The translations under genes and the position numbers were made by a program. Of a stretch of 64,000 nt of DNA, positions 1 through 10,780 are shown piece after piece; positions within the stretch are counted from its first letter, which is position 1, and every line of letters starts with the position of its first letter. This DNA comes from Pyrrhosoma nymphula (Eukaryota; Arthropoda; Insecta; Odonata; Coenagrionidae): positions 70,591,094-70,655,093 of the forward strand of contig OY754337.1 in the NCBI GenBank assembly GCA_963573305.1, read 5' to 3'. Under the pieces are notes generated by a model that was not told the DNA's origin, searched no databases, and worked only from the letters and a program-made list of their open reading frames with translations.

Positions 1-2113
1 TTCGGTAAAGATTTAGGTTTTAACTTGGATTGAAAAATGTAAGCTATTTCTACTATAAACATTTTGCGTTAAAGCCAATGTTATGAACAACTAAAATTTT
101 ATTATACCGGGTTTATTTGACTAAAAACTTTTACTTCTCCAGCAAAATTGTATCCTAAGGAAGCAAGATGGATCCTTGCGAGGAAAATCAGGCGAGAATT
201 TTGGAAATTTTTCGGTCCATCCCCGATGAGGAAGTGCCAGAATTTGATGAGGACGATGACAGTAATTCCGATGAAGTGCATGACTCCAATCACAATTCTG
301 ACACCGAACAGAGTGGTGAAGACCTCCCACCCGTAGATGGAAGAGAGGATACTGCGCATTTTTACATAGGTAGGGACAAAAAGACCAAATGGTCCACTAA
401 GCCCCCTTGAAGTAGAACTCGAGCTCACAACATTGTAACTCGTTTGCCTGGAGTTCGTGCCTCAGCCAAAATCGCAAAAACATCTTTAGAGTGTTAGTCA
501 TTGTTTTTTTCTGATGACATGGTCGAAAATATCACAAAATACACAAACTTATACATTCAAATTATTAAAAGTAAATTTGTTAGGGAGAGGGACGCTAGAG
601 TTACTTCAGTCAAAGAAATACGTTCACTTTTTGGCTTACTGTACATAGCGGGGAGCTTGAAAAATTCTCATCGAAATATTGACGATATTTACAGCTCAAA
701 TGGAACTGGTGCTGACGTATTTCCTGCCACTATTTCCAACCGTAGGTTACGTTTTCTCTTGCAGTGCCTCGGATTCGATGGCATAAGAGATCGAGCAACA
801 CGAAAAAGGCTATACAAGCTGGCCCCAGTTCGGGAAATGTTCTCAGATTTAGTCTCTGCTTGTAAAAATAATTTCACAATAAGTCAATATGCAACGGTAT
901 ACGAGATGCTGGAGAGCTTCAGAGGGCGTTGTGCATTTAGAGTTTATATGAGAAACAAACCGGCCAAGTACGGCGTGGAAATTTATTCACTCGTCGATGC
1001 CAAGAAGTTCCATATTTCTAACATGGAAATATATCCGGGTAAACAACCAGATGGCCCTTTCAAGTATTCTAATACACCTTTTGATGTTGTGTGCCGCTTA
1101 GTATCACTAATCTCGGGAACTGGCCGCAACATTACTATGGATAACTGGTTCTCATCCATTCCTCTGGCGGATTGTTTACTCAAAAATCATAACCTCACCG
1201 TCGTAGGCATTATGCGGCAAAATAAAATGGAACTACCAATCTCCTTTACCCTAAAGAAAAACAGAAATATGTATTCTAGTGTTCTTGGTTTTGATAAAGA
1301 TAAAACATTGGTGTCATATGCGCCTAAAAAAGATTAGACTGGAATTCTCCTCTCCACTTTTCACCATGATGGTACAGTGGATGATATGGTGGAGAAGAAG
1401 CCCGAGATCATTAGGTTCTATAATAGCACAAAGGGAGGAATGGACACAGTAGACGAGTTGAAAGCGACCTACACGGTTTCGAGGATTTCCAGGCGTTGGC
1501 CTCTTCGAATTTTTTTCACTTTGATGGACATCGCTGGAATAAATTCTCATATGATATATGCTTACAATACCAACGAAAAGACGGAAAGACGTACTTACTT
1601 GAAGCAGTTAGGGTTTTCTCTATTAAATGACTTCCTGGTAGAGAGATGTTCCATATCTACACTGCCTATTAACCTCAGGAGTCAAGTTAGGAGGTATGCA
1701 GGTTTGCCTGGGCCAGATCCGAAGAGACCTCATTGTGAGGTAACAGGGAGATATGGATTCTGTCCTTCAGCCAAAAATCGCAAAACACAAACTCATTGCA
1801 AGAGATGTGAAACCTATATATGCAAGGAACATTCGTATGTTATGTGTACAGCATGTGAAACTGCTGAAAATGAAAGAGATTAATTGTTTTATACGTTTAT
1901 TTTTATTCACAATAAATTTGTGATTGTATACAAAAATTTGCCCAGGTATATACTGAAAATAGTAAATAAAGTATAAAACAGTGTTTTAAGTAACTTTTTT
2001 TTACAGATCTTTTTAGACGTAAAAATCGCTCCCCCAAATATGCGCTCGCAATACGGGGAATCGACCATAGCGCGACCCATGGTGTGCTTAGTGGATGTGC
2101 GACTAACGCTGGG
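1..2113 (+). mobile_element. piggyBac-like DNA transposon, 5' end outside window
   Basis: This is the body of a piggyBac-superfamily cut-and-paste element containing the transposase pseudogene at 168-1883. At the 3' side the sequence runs ...gactaacgctggg followed by TTAA at 2114-2117, which is the expected GGG/TTAA end of this superfamily. The matching inverted end, which would start ccCagcgttagtc after a TTAA, is not found between 1 and 167, so the 5' terminus probably lies before the window or has been lost. An AATAAA at 1911-1916, shortly after the stop codon, is a plausible polyadenylation signal. The element is unlikely to be autonomous because the transposase is broken. The boundary call rests on one end only. 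Confidence 0.7.
168..1883 (+). pseudogene. piggyBac-family transposase, inactivated by three nonsense codons
   Basis: The transposase would cut and reinsert its element at TTAA. One frame runs from ATG 168 to the stop at 1881-1883 (571 codons; T. ni piggyBac is 594 aa), with in-frame stops at 408-410 (TGA), 495-497 (TAG) and 1335-1337 (TAG) and no frameshift. Seen in order: an acidic N-terminus (residues ~10-55), a linker with HNIVTRLPGVR, FFSDDMVENITKYTN, the DDE domain, and a C-terminal cysteine-rich domain (residues ~522-565, with CxxC, CxxH and CxxC). The second catalytic Asp is in MDNWFSS (residue 325). The third is in GGMDTVDEL (residues 426/429). The first position, expected as an Asp before EMLESFRGRC, is Tyr (residue 245, codon 900-902). 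The frame is otherwise intact, which suggests relatively recent decay by point mutation. Confidence 0.93.
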
Positions 2114-2117
2114 TTAA
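2101..2117 (+). repeat. piggyBac 3' terminal end and TTAA target site
   Basis: The terminal bases end in GGG immediately followed by TTAA, as expected for the piggyBac superfamily, about 230 bp after the transposase stop. The partner terminal repeat is not in the window, so the length of the inverted repeat cannot be measured. Confidence 0.55.
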
Positions 2118-3030
2118 TAGGAGGCCAATTTAGTAAAATGGTCGGCATATTAGATACTTCATTCATCGCTTCTGCTATCCGTGTAGCGATTGATAAGGAT
2201 ATTTTGACCGCCGATAAATTCTCATTTATGGATAATTAAGGGAGCATAGGGAGGGCTACCTGCCTTTGGAGGAAGGGATCCGGGATGAAAGTTGTTACGC
2301 TGAAAGAACTAATACCTCTGGGAGTGAACACTTACTCGGGAGAGAATGAAGGAAGGCAGGTGAAGGTCCGAGATTCCGAGGTTCGGCAAAAATAGGGACC
2401 TGCTGTAATCCGGAAGGAAGGGTGTTGGAGGTGGGAGAGAAAATTCCGCTGGTGGACAAGTGAAAGGAAAAAACCGAAGAGGTTGGAGAAAGGTCGGATT
2501 CGTCCAGAATTTTCCCCAGAACGAATGACGCGAAGAGATGCCGGGTCGGGAATGGGTAGAGAGACATGAGGCTGATAGGGAAATTGACAGACTTGAGCCG
2601 GGACGGAGGGTGATGGGAAAGGATATCAGATGGAAGTGTAAAGAGGGTGTAGAGGAGGTTCAAGATGTGCTGTACGGAGATGAGAAAATTTATAAGAAAA
2701 GGAGTGGAGAAGAAGAATTCGCAGCCAACTGTTTTGGAAGAGGCGGACTTCCGAGTTTGGGTTGGAGGGATGGATGGATGGGTGCTGGCTGGCGTGGGTG
2801 TTGTAGGAAAGGAGTTGGCGGGCGACTGAACCATGAAGGTTGTGTTGGAAGGAGAAGCAACGGAGGGGTAGAGCTGAGCAAGCATAGCTGTCTATTGGGT
2901 CAAGTTTACGTTCGGTTGTGGGTGGAATCCCCGGCAGATTTGGGGTCACCGACTGAGGTGACTCTGCATATATGAACCCCCACAATTTATGATGACATAT
3001 ATTCGCTGCGAATTGGAACATGTGCAACGC
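2118..3030. other. G-rich/purine-rich block without a supported gene
   Basis: From about 2240 the + strand is strongly purine-biased, with many GGAAGG/GAGAGG words and short GGAT repeats near 2765-2785. Reading frames on both strands here encode low-complexity Ser/Pro/Leu or Gly/Arg/Glu proteins that follow from the base bias. I see no domain, splice pattern or transposon homology. Confidence 0.5.
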
Positions 3031-6000
3031 AAAAGTGACGGCTAATTTTCCATTGAAGTAATTATTTCGTATTTGCCATAAAATATTTTATATTAACCAT
3101 AACCAGCAAGTATTAACCATACAATTATTTTATCTTCTATTTTCACTTCTAATACTTAATTTGAAGTTGTCAAACGTGCCTTAGTTTGATGAATTTGATG
3201 TGTAATGCATAGAAATGTAAATCATACCTAGCAAACCTTCGTTAAGACATATTGGCCTGAGGGTCAAGAACCATTAAAAAGAGAGAAGATAAAGAAAAAT
3301 ATTATGAATAAAAATTGTTGAAACAAGCGTTCAAGTATCGCTGTTTTTTAACCTTTTTCTTGGTGAACGTGCGAAGTATGATCTTTTGAGTATACTCCTT
3401 CGAAACTTTCTCTAACTATGTTCTAGCCACATTGATTGAAATTGAATATACATTACTATGCGCATATACTCATGAAATGCTTGGGATCATTTTATGTGAC
3501 GAAACGTCGTGATGTACCCTTCAATTTTTAAACCTAACGAAGAATTATTTTGCGGCATCATACTGTATTTCCTGAACGCCAGCACTCATGCCGTGCACCA
3601 TTATTTCCGTGTTATTTTCAAAAGATGTGTAACTGAGGTTTTTGCTGGAATTAGCAAGCAGTACTCTATGTCTCGTCAAACTGAAAGCCGGAATCAGTAA
3701 CCATTTAAAGAGATGTAGGGCGCTTCTCTGGTCTTGAATCGACGCTCACTCTTACCTGGAATACATTCTCAATATTCCGACATTCTCCACGCTGTAGAAG
3801 GCTGGCGAGACGAAGATAGACTCGGGGGCTTAAGTTGGAGTGTGGGAGGTGATGAAAGGATGGTGGGATTGGAATGGGTCCTGGAGGAACTGAAATAAGA
3901 ATGGAACGCAACTCAAACCTACATGGGTGTCTTCAGGGGAAAGTTAAATGGAAAGACCATATTGTTCAGCGTTTAGGGTAGCATGTCGTTAATTCACTCG
4001 ACATTACTCAAGATCTGCTGATGATCTGTGATTTCTTATTTAAAGATATTTTCCACACTTCATAGTTAGGTACGCGTGATGATGACGATGCAGCCTATAT
4101 AGTTGGAGGAAATGCATCGGATGAGTTTGATTTAAACTCAGAAACTTCACGCGGCCGTGAGATTGAAAACTGCTTAAGAATAAACTGCACATTTATGGAA
4201 AGGAGACCCGGAATATAATGCTTTGTGCGGCCCAAACATGGCTTGGAAAATCGGGACATTATTCGCATTGCAACGGTTATCACAGAGATCGACATGAATC
4301 AGTGATTTACTATCGTCGCTTTTGCATCCATTTTTCAGCCCAGGCCCTCCGTAATGACACAATTATATTTCCAATCGACCAAAACATTGGAGTTGATTTC
4401 TTTAAGCTCTAATTACCCATGAAACATAGTTCCATTGGTCACAACTGTGATTAGGACTCTTGAGTGAAGCGTTAGATTAATACTTTTTGTTGCCTAGCAC
4501 CTAGTTCTGTTGTTTTTAAATCACCAATGAATAAAATGCGAGTTTAATGCTTCTAAAGATTGTTAGACTTTTGCCAAGCCTTTTCCCATGTATTTTGGTG
4601 GCTCTTCATATTGAGCGAAGTAAAATTCATAGTTACCAATGATGTTTCTATTTCGCTTGTAGCACCGCACTATCGAAGTATGTACCAGTATTACTGATTA
4701 AAAAGTTGTCTTAGTGAATGTTACTGTTGTTATTTATAAAAAAACTTAATAACACTAGTAATGTGCGTTCAACCTTACTGGAAAGTGGAGTAGGTGTTCT
4801 CATAGCCTTCATTACATGTAACCCTTTGAATAAATCTTATGGCGTGCTTCGAAGCGGAGTTTTCCATGAATTTCATCGGCTTCTCGTCCTTGTTTTCGAC
4901 TTCTAGTTCTCATCTCCCGCAGTCAACGAAAGGCTTCGCGTTGCAAAATATTGGATTAATTCGTGCAAAATTCATGCGTGAAGTTCATTTACGCGGCGGC
5001 GTGCTTGCGAAGAAATCTCCGAGCAGAATTGAAAAATGTCTGAGCTGTCAAGTTGCGGAGAATCCGGGAAGGTTGCTTGCTGCCTTCTTCATCCGATGGG
5101 GGCTGCAGAGTGCCGTGTGTGTGTATATATATAGCGTTAGGAAACTGGAAGAATACTACTATAAGAGGGGATAGAAGGTTGGGGTGAGATGCGGAGAGGA
5201 GAGGAAATGGCAGCCTGTGAGTTATTGGCTTCACATCTGGGGAGCCATGTCTACTCCTAAGGGGTTTATGTTTGGAGCGGAATGAACGTATGTGTAGGTT
5301 ACGCGGGACGTAAAGAGGAAAGAGTGTGGGAAAGGAGGAGTGTTGGGGGCTTCTCCTCACGTGCTATGATTTAGCCGAGGGGGACCCAGTTTTCCGCTGA
5401 GGTATGGCTGGCTGCCTACATGCACGGGGAATGAGGAAAGTGTGTGCGGTGGGTGGTATAAAATCAAGGGGGGTTGGAGTCTTGTGGCTATTGACTGCCT
5501 TCCCTCCCAACCACCCTCTTGTGCTTTCCGCGCTCTCAACCCATCGTGCGTATCTCTTCATTTTAATGCACCCCCGAAGAACACCTGTCTTGCGTACCCT
5601 CCCATCTGCTCGGGCGAGGAAACTTCCGAATTTCCTTTATGAGAAAAGGTGATGGCTTTTCAGGGGATAGGGAAGTGCAACGTCGGGAAGATGAGGTTTA
5701 TGAACATGATGAACGTGATTTGATATCCCTCCTTTCCCTCAAGCTCATGTTTCCTTTTTCATTTTATTGATTGCTGGTTTCCACGGCTAGTATTAGATTT
5801 CACGTCGGTGATTTGTTTATATTTCGTAAAAATTCAGTTTTTCAGCTCCTTATCCTATCTCAGAGTATTCAGGTATAAACCATCCAGATAGTATTTTTTA
5901 AAGATATTAGTGCAATGAAATTTCTGTGGTAGGTAATAATATTTTCACTGATTACTGTTAGCATTCTTAAACTTACGATCTGTAGTCCTTCGCTGTGAAT

Positions 6001-6815
6001 ATTTGTCATCCGTGATAAAAAATTAAATTTTGCAAAATAAATTTTTACAATATTGTATGAAATATTCAATTATACATTGAAAGATGTGTTATTAAATTTG
6101 AGCATTCACTAGTTGTGAACAACGTCCAAGGAAAATAATATTTCCTGGAAAGGTCACTACTTACTTTTGACATCTCAACGATAATTTTTCCTCTGTTAAA
6201 CGCTTTTTTTTGAAGAAGACATAAATGCTGTAGAAAATATTTAAACCGTAGAGAACCAACATTTCAAGTTTTTGTCGTTATGTACTAGTTCATGCTGCCT
6301 GGGTCGTCATTTTAACCCTCGTCTATATTTAATTTGTTCTATTGACGTTTGCAATATTAATTATCGTGTTACATTTGAGGTTTGTAAAAAGTATAAAATT
6401 GTTGATGCTCGGTAATGTTAAGAATCTCTTTTCCTTATCAAATCATCTCCTCGAATAAGAAAATCCTTAAAGATATTAGATATCTTAAATATTAAGAGAA
6501 ATTCCCATGTTAATGGAAGTTCTCGTCCGAAGTCGAGGAGGAAGAGAAGAAATGAAGGAAGAGGCAGAGCGTAAAGAAATTTTCTTCCACCTGCTCGTCG
6601 TGATTCGTTCCAGACTAAAGCGATGATCGTGTTGGGTGGACATTGAAGTCATGGAATATAATGCGTCGTGTCTAGGAACTTACGCAAACCCTTTTGTGGG
6701 TGATATCCTTGGAAGGAGCTCTAGAAGCGGAATTCGATGATAATTGAAGCTTTCTTTTGTGGAATGCCGAATCTCATCTTCGTTAGGCTGAGAAACAACC
6801 GATGTAAGCCAGCCA
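3031..6815. other. AT-rich spacer, no gene seen
   Basis: No protein domain, RNA gene or clear repeat was recognised. Short purine-rich patches occur near 3820-3900 and 5160-5350, and a short TG/TA dinucleotide stretch lies near 5117-5133. The scattered reading frames are of a length expected by chance. Confidence 0.5.
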
Positions 6816-6816
6816 C

Positions 6817-6886
6817 GCGTGGTAGCCAGGTTGGTAACGCGCTAGCATTGCAATGCAAAGATCGCAAGCCCAAATCCAGCCGCTGG
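6817..6886 (+). repeat. tRNA-like sequence, probable SINE head
   Basis: An A-box-like TAGCCAGGTTGG (6823-6834) is followed about 32 bp later by a B-box-like GCCCAAATCC (6867-6876). This is the layout of an internal RNA polymerase III promoter. The acceptor arm does not close well and the B box is not canonical, so this is better read as an old tRNA-derived SINE than as a functional tRNA. A body may extend to about 6960, but no poly(A) or second copy was identified. Confidence 0.42.
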
Positions 6887-6905
6887 CACCGATGGTATGT
6901 CTGTT

Positions 6906-8005
6906 AATCATATGCTTTGAGTCGACGTTGCCATATTATTTTAGCCGTATGAGTGAATGAAACCAATGTTTACTTAAATTCAACAGATTGAATTCCCTGC
7001 ATGTTCTAGAAGTTCCCTAGATTTGCTATTATCAATTGCTCTACTGTTTTTGCTGATTTTTAGCTGAAAATTAGTTTCCTCCTTTGAAATATTTGCCTAA
7101 TTCCGAATCATTGTTTATCAGCCTCTTAGAATAAAGGAGATCTGCGCTCATGACTTATTTTCTGATTTATTAATTTAAATTTACCCGAAGGTTGATGTAA
7201 TATTGTTTCAATATTTTCAACTAATGATTTGGGATTTTTGCCTCATATTCAACTTTGTTGTGCATTGGAATTTAATTGTGTTCTGATATAATTTTGAGTC
7301 TACGTACGTTAAACGATCCTGTTCATACTTTTCAGATTTTCAAATCTCGGCTTAGGGGAAATTATGAGTCAGGAATGGTTTTTCGTTGCTTTTTTTCTCG
7401 AATTTTGTGTTTAAAAATACGCAATGATTGACGCAATTGAAGCTCTTCTGCGAAATCTTCCGAGGTTGAGGGGAATTTATCTTCTGAAAGTTCTGTCCTC
7501 TTCAAGACGTGAAATGCGGGCGGAGAGGAGGTGAATACGTGGCAAGTAAGTGTGGCGCTTAGGGACCAGGAACTTGGGAAGGAGTGTAAGAGGTTGAAAG
7601 AGGTCAGATTCCTCCTGTCTCCTCAATCTCTCCCGTACTTGGGAGTCTCCTCCCTTTCTGTTCCCTCACGGAGTTTCAGAGGAATGGGCCGAGGATAAGA
7701 GAGGGTATAGAAGGGGTGAGCTTGCATGGAAGGGAGAAATAAATCAATTAGTGTCGCTGTCAGATAGGTATTCTCCCAAAGGATGAAGAGCTGCGTGAGT
7801 TGGAGCAAGGGAGAGCGGAGCTGGATATGCGAAGGGTTTTGTAGAAGGGAGAGTGAAATTGGTGAACTGAGAATACAGTTCTTGGGCATTAGTTATGTTA
7901 TTAGGGCGGGTCGATTTTTTAAACTTTCTTTTTCCAAAAATGAGGGGGGTCAAAAAGTTGGGTTTTGGTTAGCTATTTACAATTATATTTACAAGAACTT
8001 GCAAT
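6906..8005. other. Spacer with purine-rich patch
   Basis: AT-rich DNA to about 7440, then a purine-rich stretch (about 7450-7800) rich in GAGAGG and GGAAGG words. No coding region, RNA gene or repeat boundary is supported. Confidence 0.45.
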
Positions 8006-8120
8006 TACATTGGTTTGTACAAATGAAAAACAAACTTTGTGGTTCCACAATGATAATTTTATTTACACGACCCGGGTTTCGACGTACAATACCGTCATCT
8101 TCAGGTGGTACATTGGTTTG
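8006..8120 (-). mobile_element. Solo hammerhead-bearing repeat with 12-bp direct repeats
   Basis: A 91-bp interval (8018-8108) is bracketed by identical 12-bp copies of TACATTGGTTTG at 8006-8017 and 8109-8120, consistent with a target-site duplication. Its minus strand carries a hammerhead ribozyme motif and then an AT-rich tail (GTGTAAATAAAATTATC). The minus-strand hammerhead in the Penelope-like fragment near 31.85 kb shares the core GAAACCC.GGTCGTGTGAAAT-type context. This looks like a solo terminal unit derived from a Penelope-like element. No coding sequence is attached. Confidence 0.6.
8044..8116 (-). ncRNA. Type I hammerhead ribozyme motif (Penelope type)
   Basis: Reading the minus strand: stem I 5' side ending CCAC, then CTGAAGA (plus 8098-8104), which fits the conserved CUGANGA box. 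Stem II is GACG...CGTC (plus 8093-8096 with 8081-8084) around an 8-nt loop. GAAA follows (plus 8077-8080), then a tiny palindromic stem III CCCGGG, then TC and GTGT. The NUH cleavage triplet is GUC. CAC pairs with GTG next to the core, and an outer CCAATG/CATTG pairing can extend stem I past an internal loop. All core residues appear present. The very short stem III matches hammerheads known from Penelope-like elements, which are thought to work best as dimers. Activity is not demonstrated. Confidence 0.72.
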
Positions 8121-8457
8121 CTTGCTAAGTAGCTACTTCAAATTCGTGATATGTTCACGTTTCATGTAAATTGCGTAGCAAACTGTCTTCTCACAAGAAG
8201 TTCCTTCTTATCGTTATTTCTCTCTGTACTTCTGCTCTGAGGTTAAGAATATACTTATATTATATTGTAACATCAGTAAAAATTTTATGCCACTCGTAAA
8301 AGTGTTTAAACTAGTAATACTCATTTGCATCCGAGTGGCTTTTGATCACTTTTTAATTTCATTTTTATTAATATCCTGCAAGTAGTGTCATTTTCTGTTT
8401 TTTTTTCTCCGGGCACGAATAGTTTATTCCACTTGCAAAATCAGAAAATTCGGAACC
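8121..8457. other. AT-rich leader before the 8.46 kb pseudogene
   Basis: No feature recognised. It may include the 5' part of the repeat that carries the following pseudogene, but no boundary can be placed. Confidence 0.35.
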
Positions 8458-9611
8458 ATGGCTAGTAAAAGGAAGACAATACTGGCAACTTCCACTAAAA
8501 TGAGTAACTTCAATGGAACTGGTGGAGAAATGCTGCCGTGTGAACTCCCAACTCTGCGTAATGTTCTAAGATATGGGATTCTACTAAGAGAGCAGAGAGG
8601 AGAAAATGTCAGAAATTACCCAGCAGCCACTCTTGGAAAGAATATTTATCCAAAAGTGCTTGAAAAGTGGGAGCTTGCAAACAGTTGTTTTGGGGAGCTA
8701 ATTTTTAATTCGAGAGTCGTAGTCCTGAACAAGATGGGAAAACTGGGAAAAGGCCAAAAATATATCACTTGGCAGAGGAAAACTGGAAGTGAAAGAGGCT
8801 TTCATAGCAACGTTAGGCAAGCTCTTTGACATCCTCAATCGCCAGTGTGAGATTAAGCTATGTTCAGAATTTGAGGGTCCATGTCTAGGTGGTGCACTGT
8901 AAACATGAAGTGCACATCTCCTGCTCTTGTTCTAAGGATCTTGTTCCTTAAAGGCAACAACATAAAGACGTTAAAAATGCTTGCGGAATGCATTGTTGGT
9001 GTTTACTATCCCTGCTGGTTTAAAATCAAATCGAAATTCTCTCGGGTGGAAGGACATCGCCACATTCTTTATCAATTGAAGCTTCTAAAATCTCAGAAGA
9101 AGGCAGTAGCAGATATTGTTTTGCCAATAATCCAACATTAATCGTATTTCGCATTTAATTAAATGCTGGGAACAGTTGGGAACAGACACTTTTATGCTGG
9201 GAAAACCAAGAAGTAAGGAAAACAGGGGTCCAGAAGGTAATTGCATGAAGGAATGAAGATGATGATACACCAGGAGACTTATCTGTTCGGCCTAGTATAA
9301 CACCTGCAGTAAATCCAAATGGAACTTCCCTTTTAGAACTGATAGACCGGTCAGAAAAATTATATGAACCTCCACTTACAACTCTACGTCAACTGTACTT
9401 GTAAACTCAAAATATCATTAATAAGAAAGTTGTTGAAGAGCCAATACAAGTTCCAAAGTGGCCGTATCATAGACAGTTCATAGAGAGGTGTGTGAAACAA
9501 GTAACAGAGGCTTCTGGTAAAGTGTGTACTCATGAGAAACGAGAAGGATTCATTAGAGGCCCGGAAGCAACCAGAATAATGATGTCTAGGAATGATTCGA
9601 AGCAAGGATGA
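8458..9611 (+). pseudogene. Degraded copy of an uncharacterised arthropod multicopy protein
   Basis: Conserved-looking blocks follow in order across shifting frames. From ATG 8458: a basic N-terminus, then LPCELPTLRNVLRYGILLREQ, then YPKVLEKWELANSCF. After a frameshift near 8745: KLFDILNRQCEIKLCSEFEGP. Another shift leads to a Cys/His-rich CKHEVHISCSCSK (from ~8898). From ~9001: YYPCWFKIKSK...ILYQLKLLKSQKK...DIVLPIIQH (stop 9139). The last frame (from ~9212) holds LIDRSEKLYEPPLTTLRQ and ERCVKQVTEASGKV...REGFIRG, ending at TGA 9609-9611, with internal stops. From memory, this block order matches a large family of hypothetical proteins repeated in hemipteran, crustacean and other arthropod genomes. 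The repetition suggests it is carried by a mobile or viral-like element. I know no assigned function, and at least three frameshifts plus nonsense codons make this copy dead. Confidence 0.66.
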
Positions 9612-10284
9612 TTCGATGAATATTGTTGGTTGTAGCTTTTTACATTTTTTTCCATGTGTTTTCAGCGTTTTATAATAGAGACAAAATATACATAACATTT
9701 CATTAAACCACTTTTGAGCAAATTTTGTTGGAGTTTTTATGAAATTATCCTCTTTTTTCGGAAGTTTCAACACAAATTATAATCAGGCGCAAATTTACCA
9801 AGGTTAATGTCTATGAATAAGAAAAAATCTTTTTTATTAGGATAATATACATCAAAAGGCCAACTTTTGGGCCCCTTCATTCACAAAAATCACGCATATT
9901 TACTTTTGCCCTCGAAATTGAAACGCCCTATTATTTTATGGTTCAAAATAGGTTGGGGTAACGGTATTGTGGAGAATTTTGGACGGAATGATTTGTCAGA
10001 TTTTTCTGGAAGTAATACCTTGAACGTCACCGGGTTTAAATGAATAACATTTGATTGACTACGTTATAAATGTGTTTCCATGGAGCTCCTTTGATGAGGA
10101 CTCCAAGGATTACCACTTTAAAATCGTGATTTTAAACATTTTATCCGTGGTAGTTACGGCTGGTGAGTTTGAATGTTTTCCCTATGATTGCGATTTTTTA
10201 AAGGCCCGTGTATTTCATTCTAAATACTAGCAGGAAACTGGGCTTCCTGTGCAAATAGAAACAAAAGAAGCAAGTTCATTAGCC
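9612..10284. other. Spacer, no gene seen
   Basis: AT-rich DNA. The start may be the 3' untranslated part of the preceding pseudogene. No domain or repeat structure was recognised. Confidence 0.4.
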
Positions 10285-10780
10285 GGAATACAAAAATAAA
10301 AATATAAACGACACTTATTGGAACAGTTGTCACCTATGGAGATGAAACATGGACAATTAAAAAAAAGGAAGTAGAGGAGCTGAGAAAATTTGAGAGAAAA
10401 GTCATTAGATATACCTTTGTCCCTGTAAAAGAAAATGGTGCTTAGAGAATAATGTATGACCGGGGAATAGAGTAAATGTTAAAGCATGAGGAAATCGTAG
10501 GGTTCATAAAGTCTCAACGAATAAAATGGCTAGGACACCTCGAAAGAATGCTGCGAGCTGCGATTGTCAAAGAAAATCCTGTTGGCACAGGCCTACAAAA
10601 ACAAGAAGAGGAGACGAATTAGAAGAAGATTGATGGATGAATTGATGGAACGCATTTGAAGAATGGGCATGAAACGGTATGAAGAGATGGTGAAGGACTG
10701 AAACCGATGGAGGAAATTGAGGTTGGAACTCCTAGCACACAACGGAGTGTTGCGCCAAACAGAAAGGAAGGATTTTCTTA
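10285..10780 (+). pseudogene. LINE reverse-transcriptase ORF, C-terminal fragment
   Basis: The + strand reads TLIGTVVTYGDETWTIKKK, then LRKFERKVIRY, then QRIKWLGHLERM, and after a frameshift near 10590 RRRLMDEL...RMGMKRYEEMV...NRWRKLRLELL. This order (VVTYG.ETW, FERK.LR, WLGH..RM, RRR..D, W) is the typical tail after the RT domain of arthropod non-LTR retrotransposons of the endonuclease-RT class. In-frame stops occur in EN.A*RIM and in IE*ML, with more after the frameshift. Only the 3' coding end remains, as expected for a 5'-truncated insertion. The clade is not resolved. No poly(A) tail is obvious. Confidence 0.75.

Noticed and set aside
2295..2885. 196-codon minus-strand reading frame
   Set aside because: Same cause: G-rich + strand gives a Ser/Thr/Pro-rich frame. 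No domain, start context or transcript signal.
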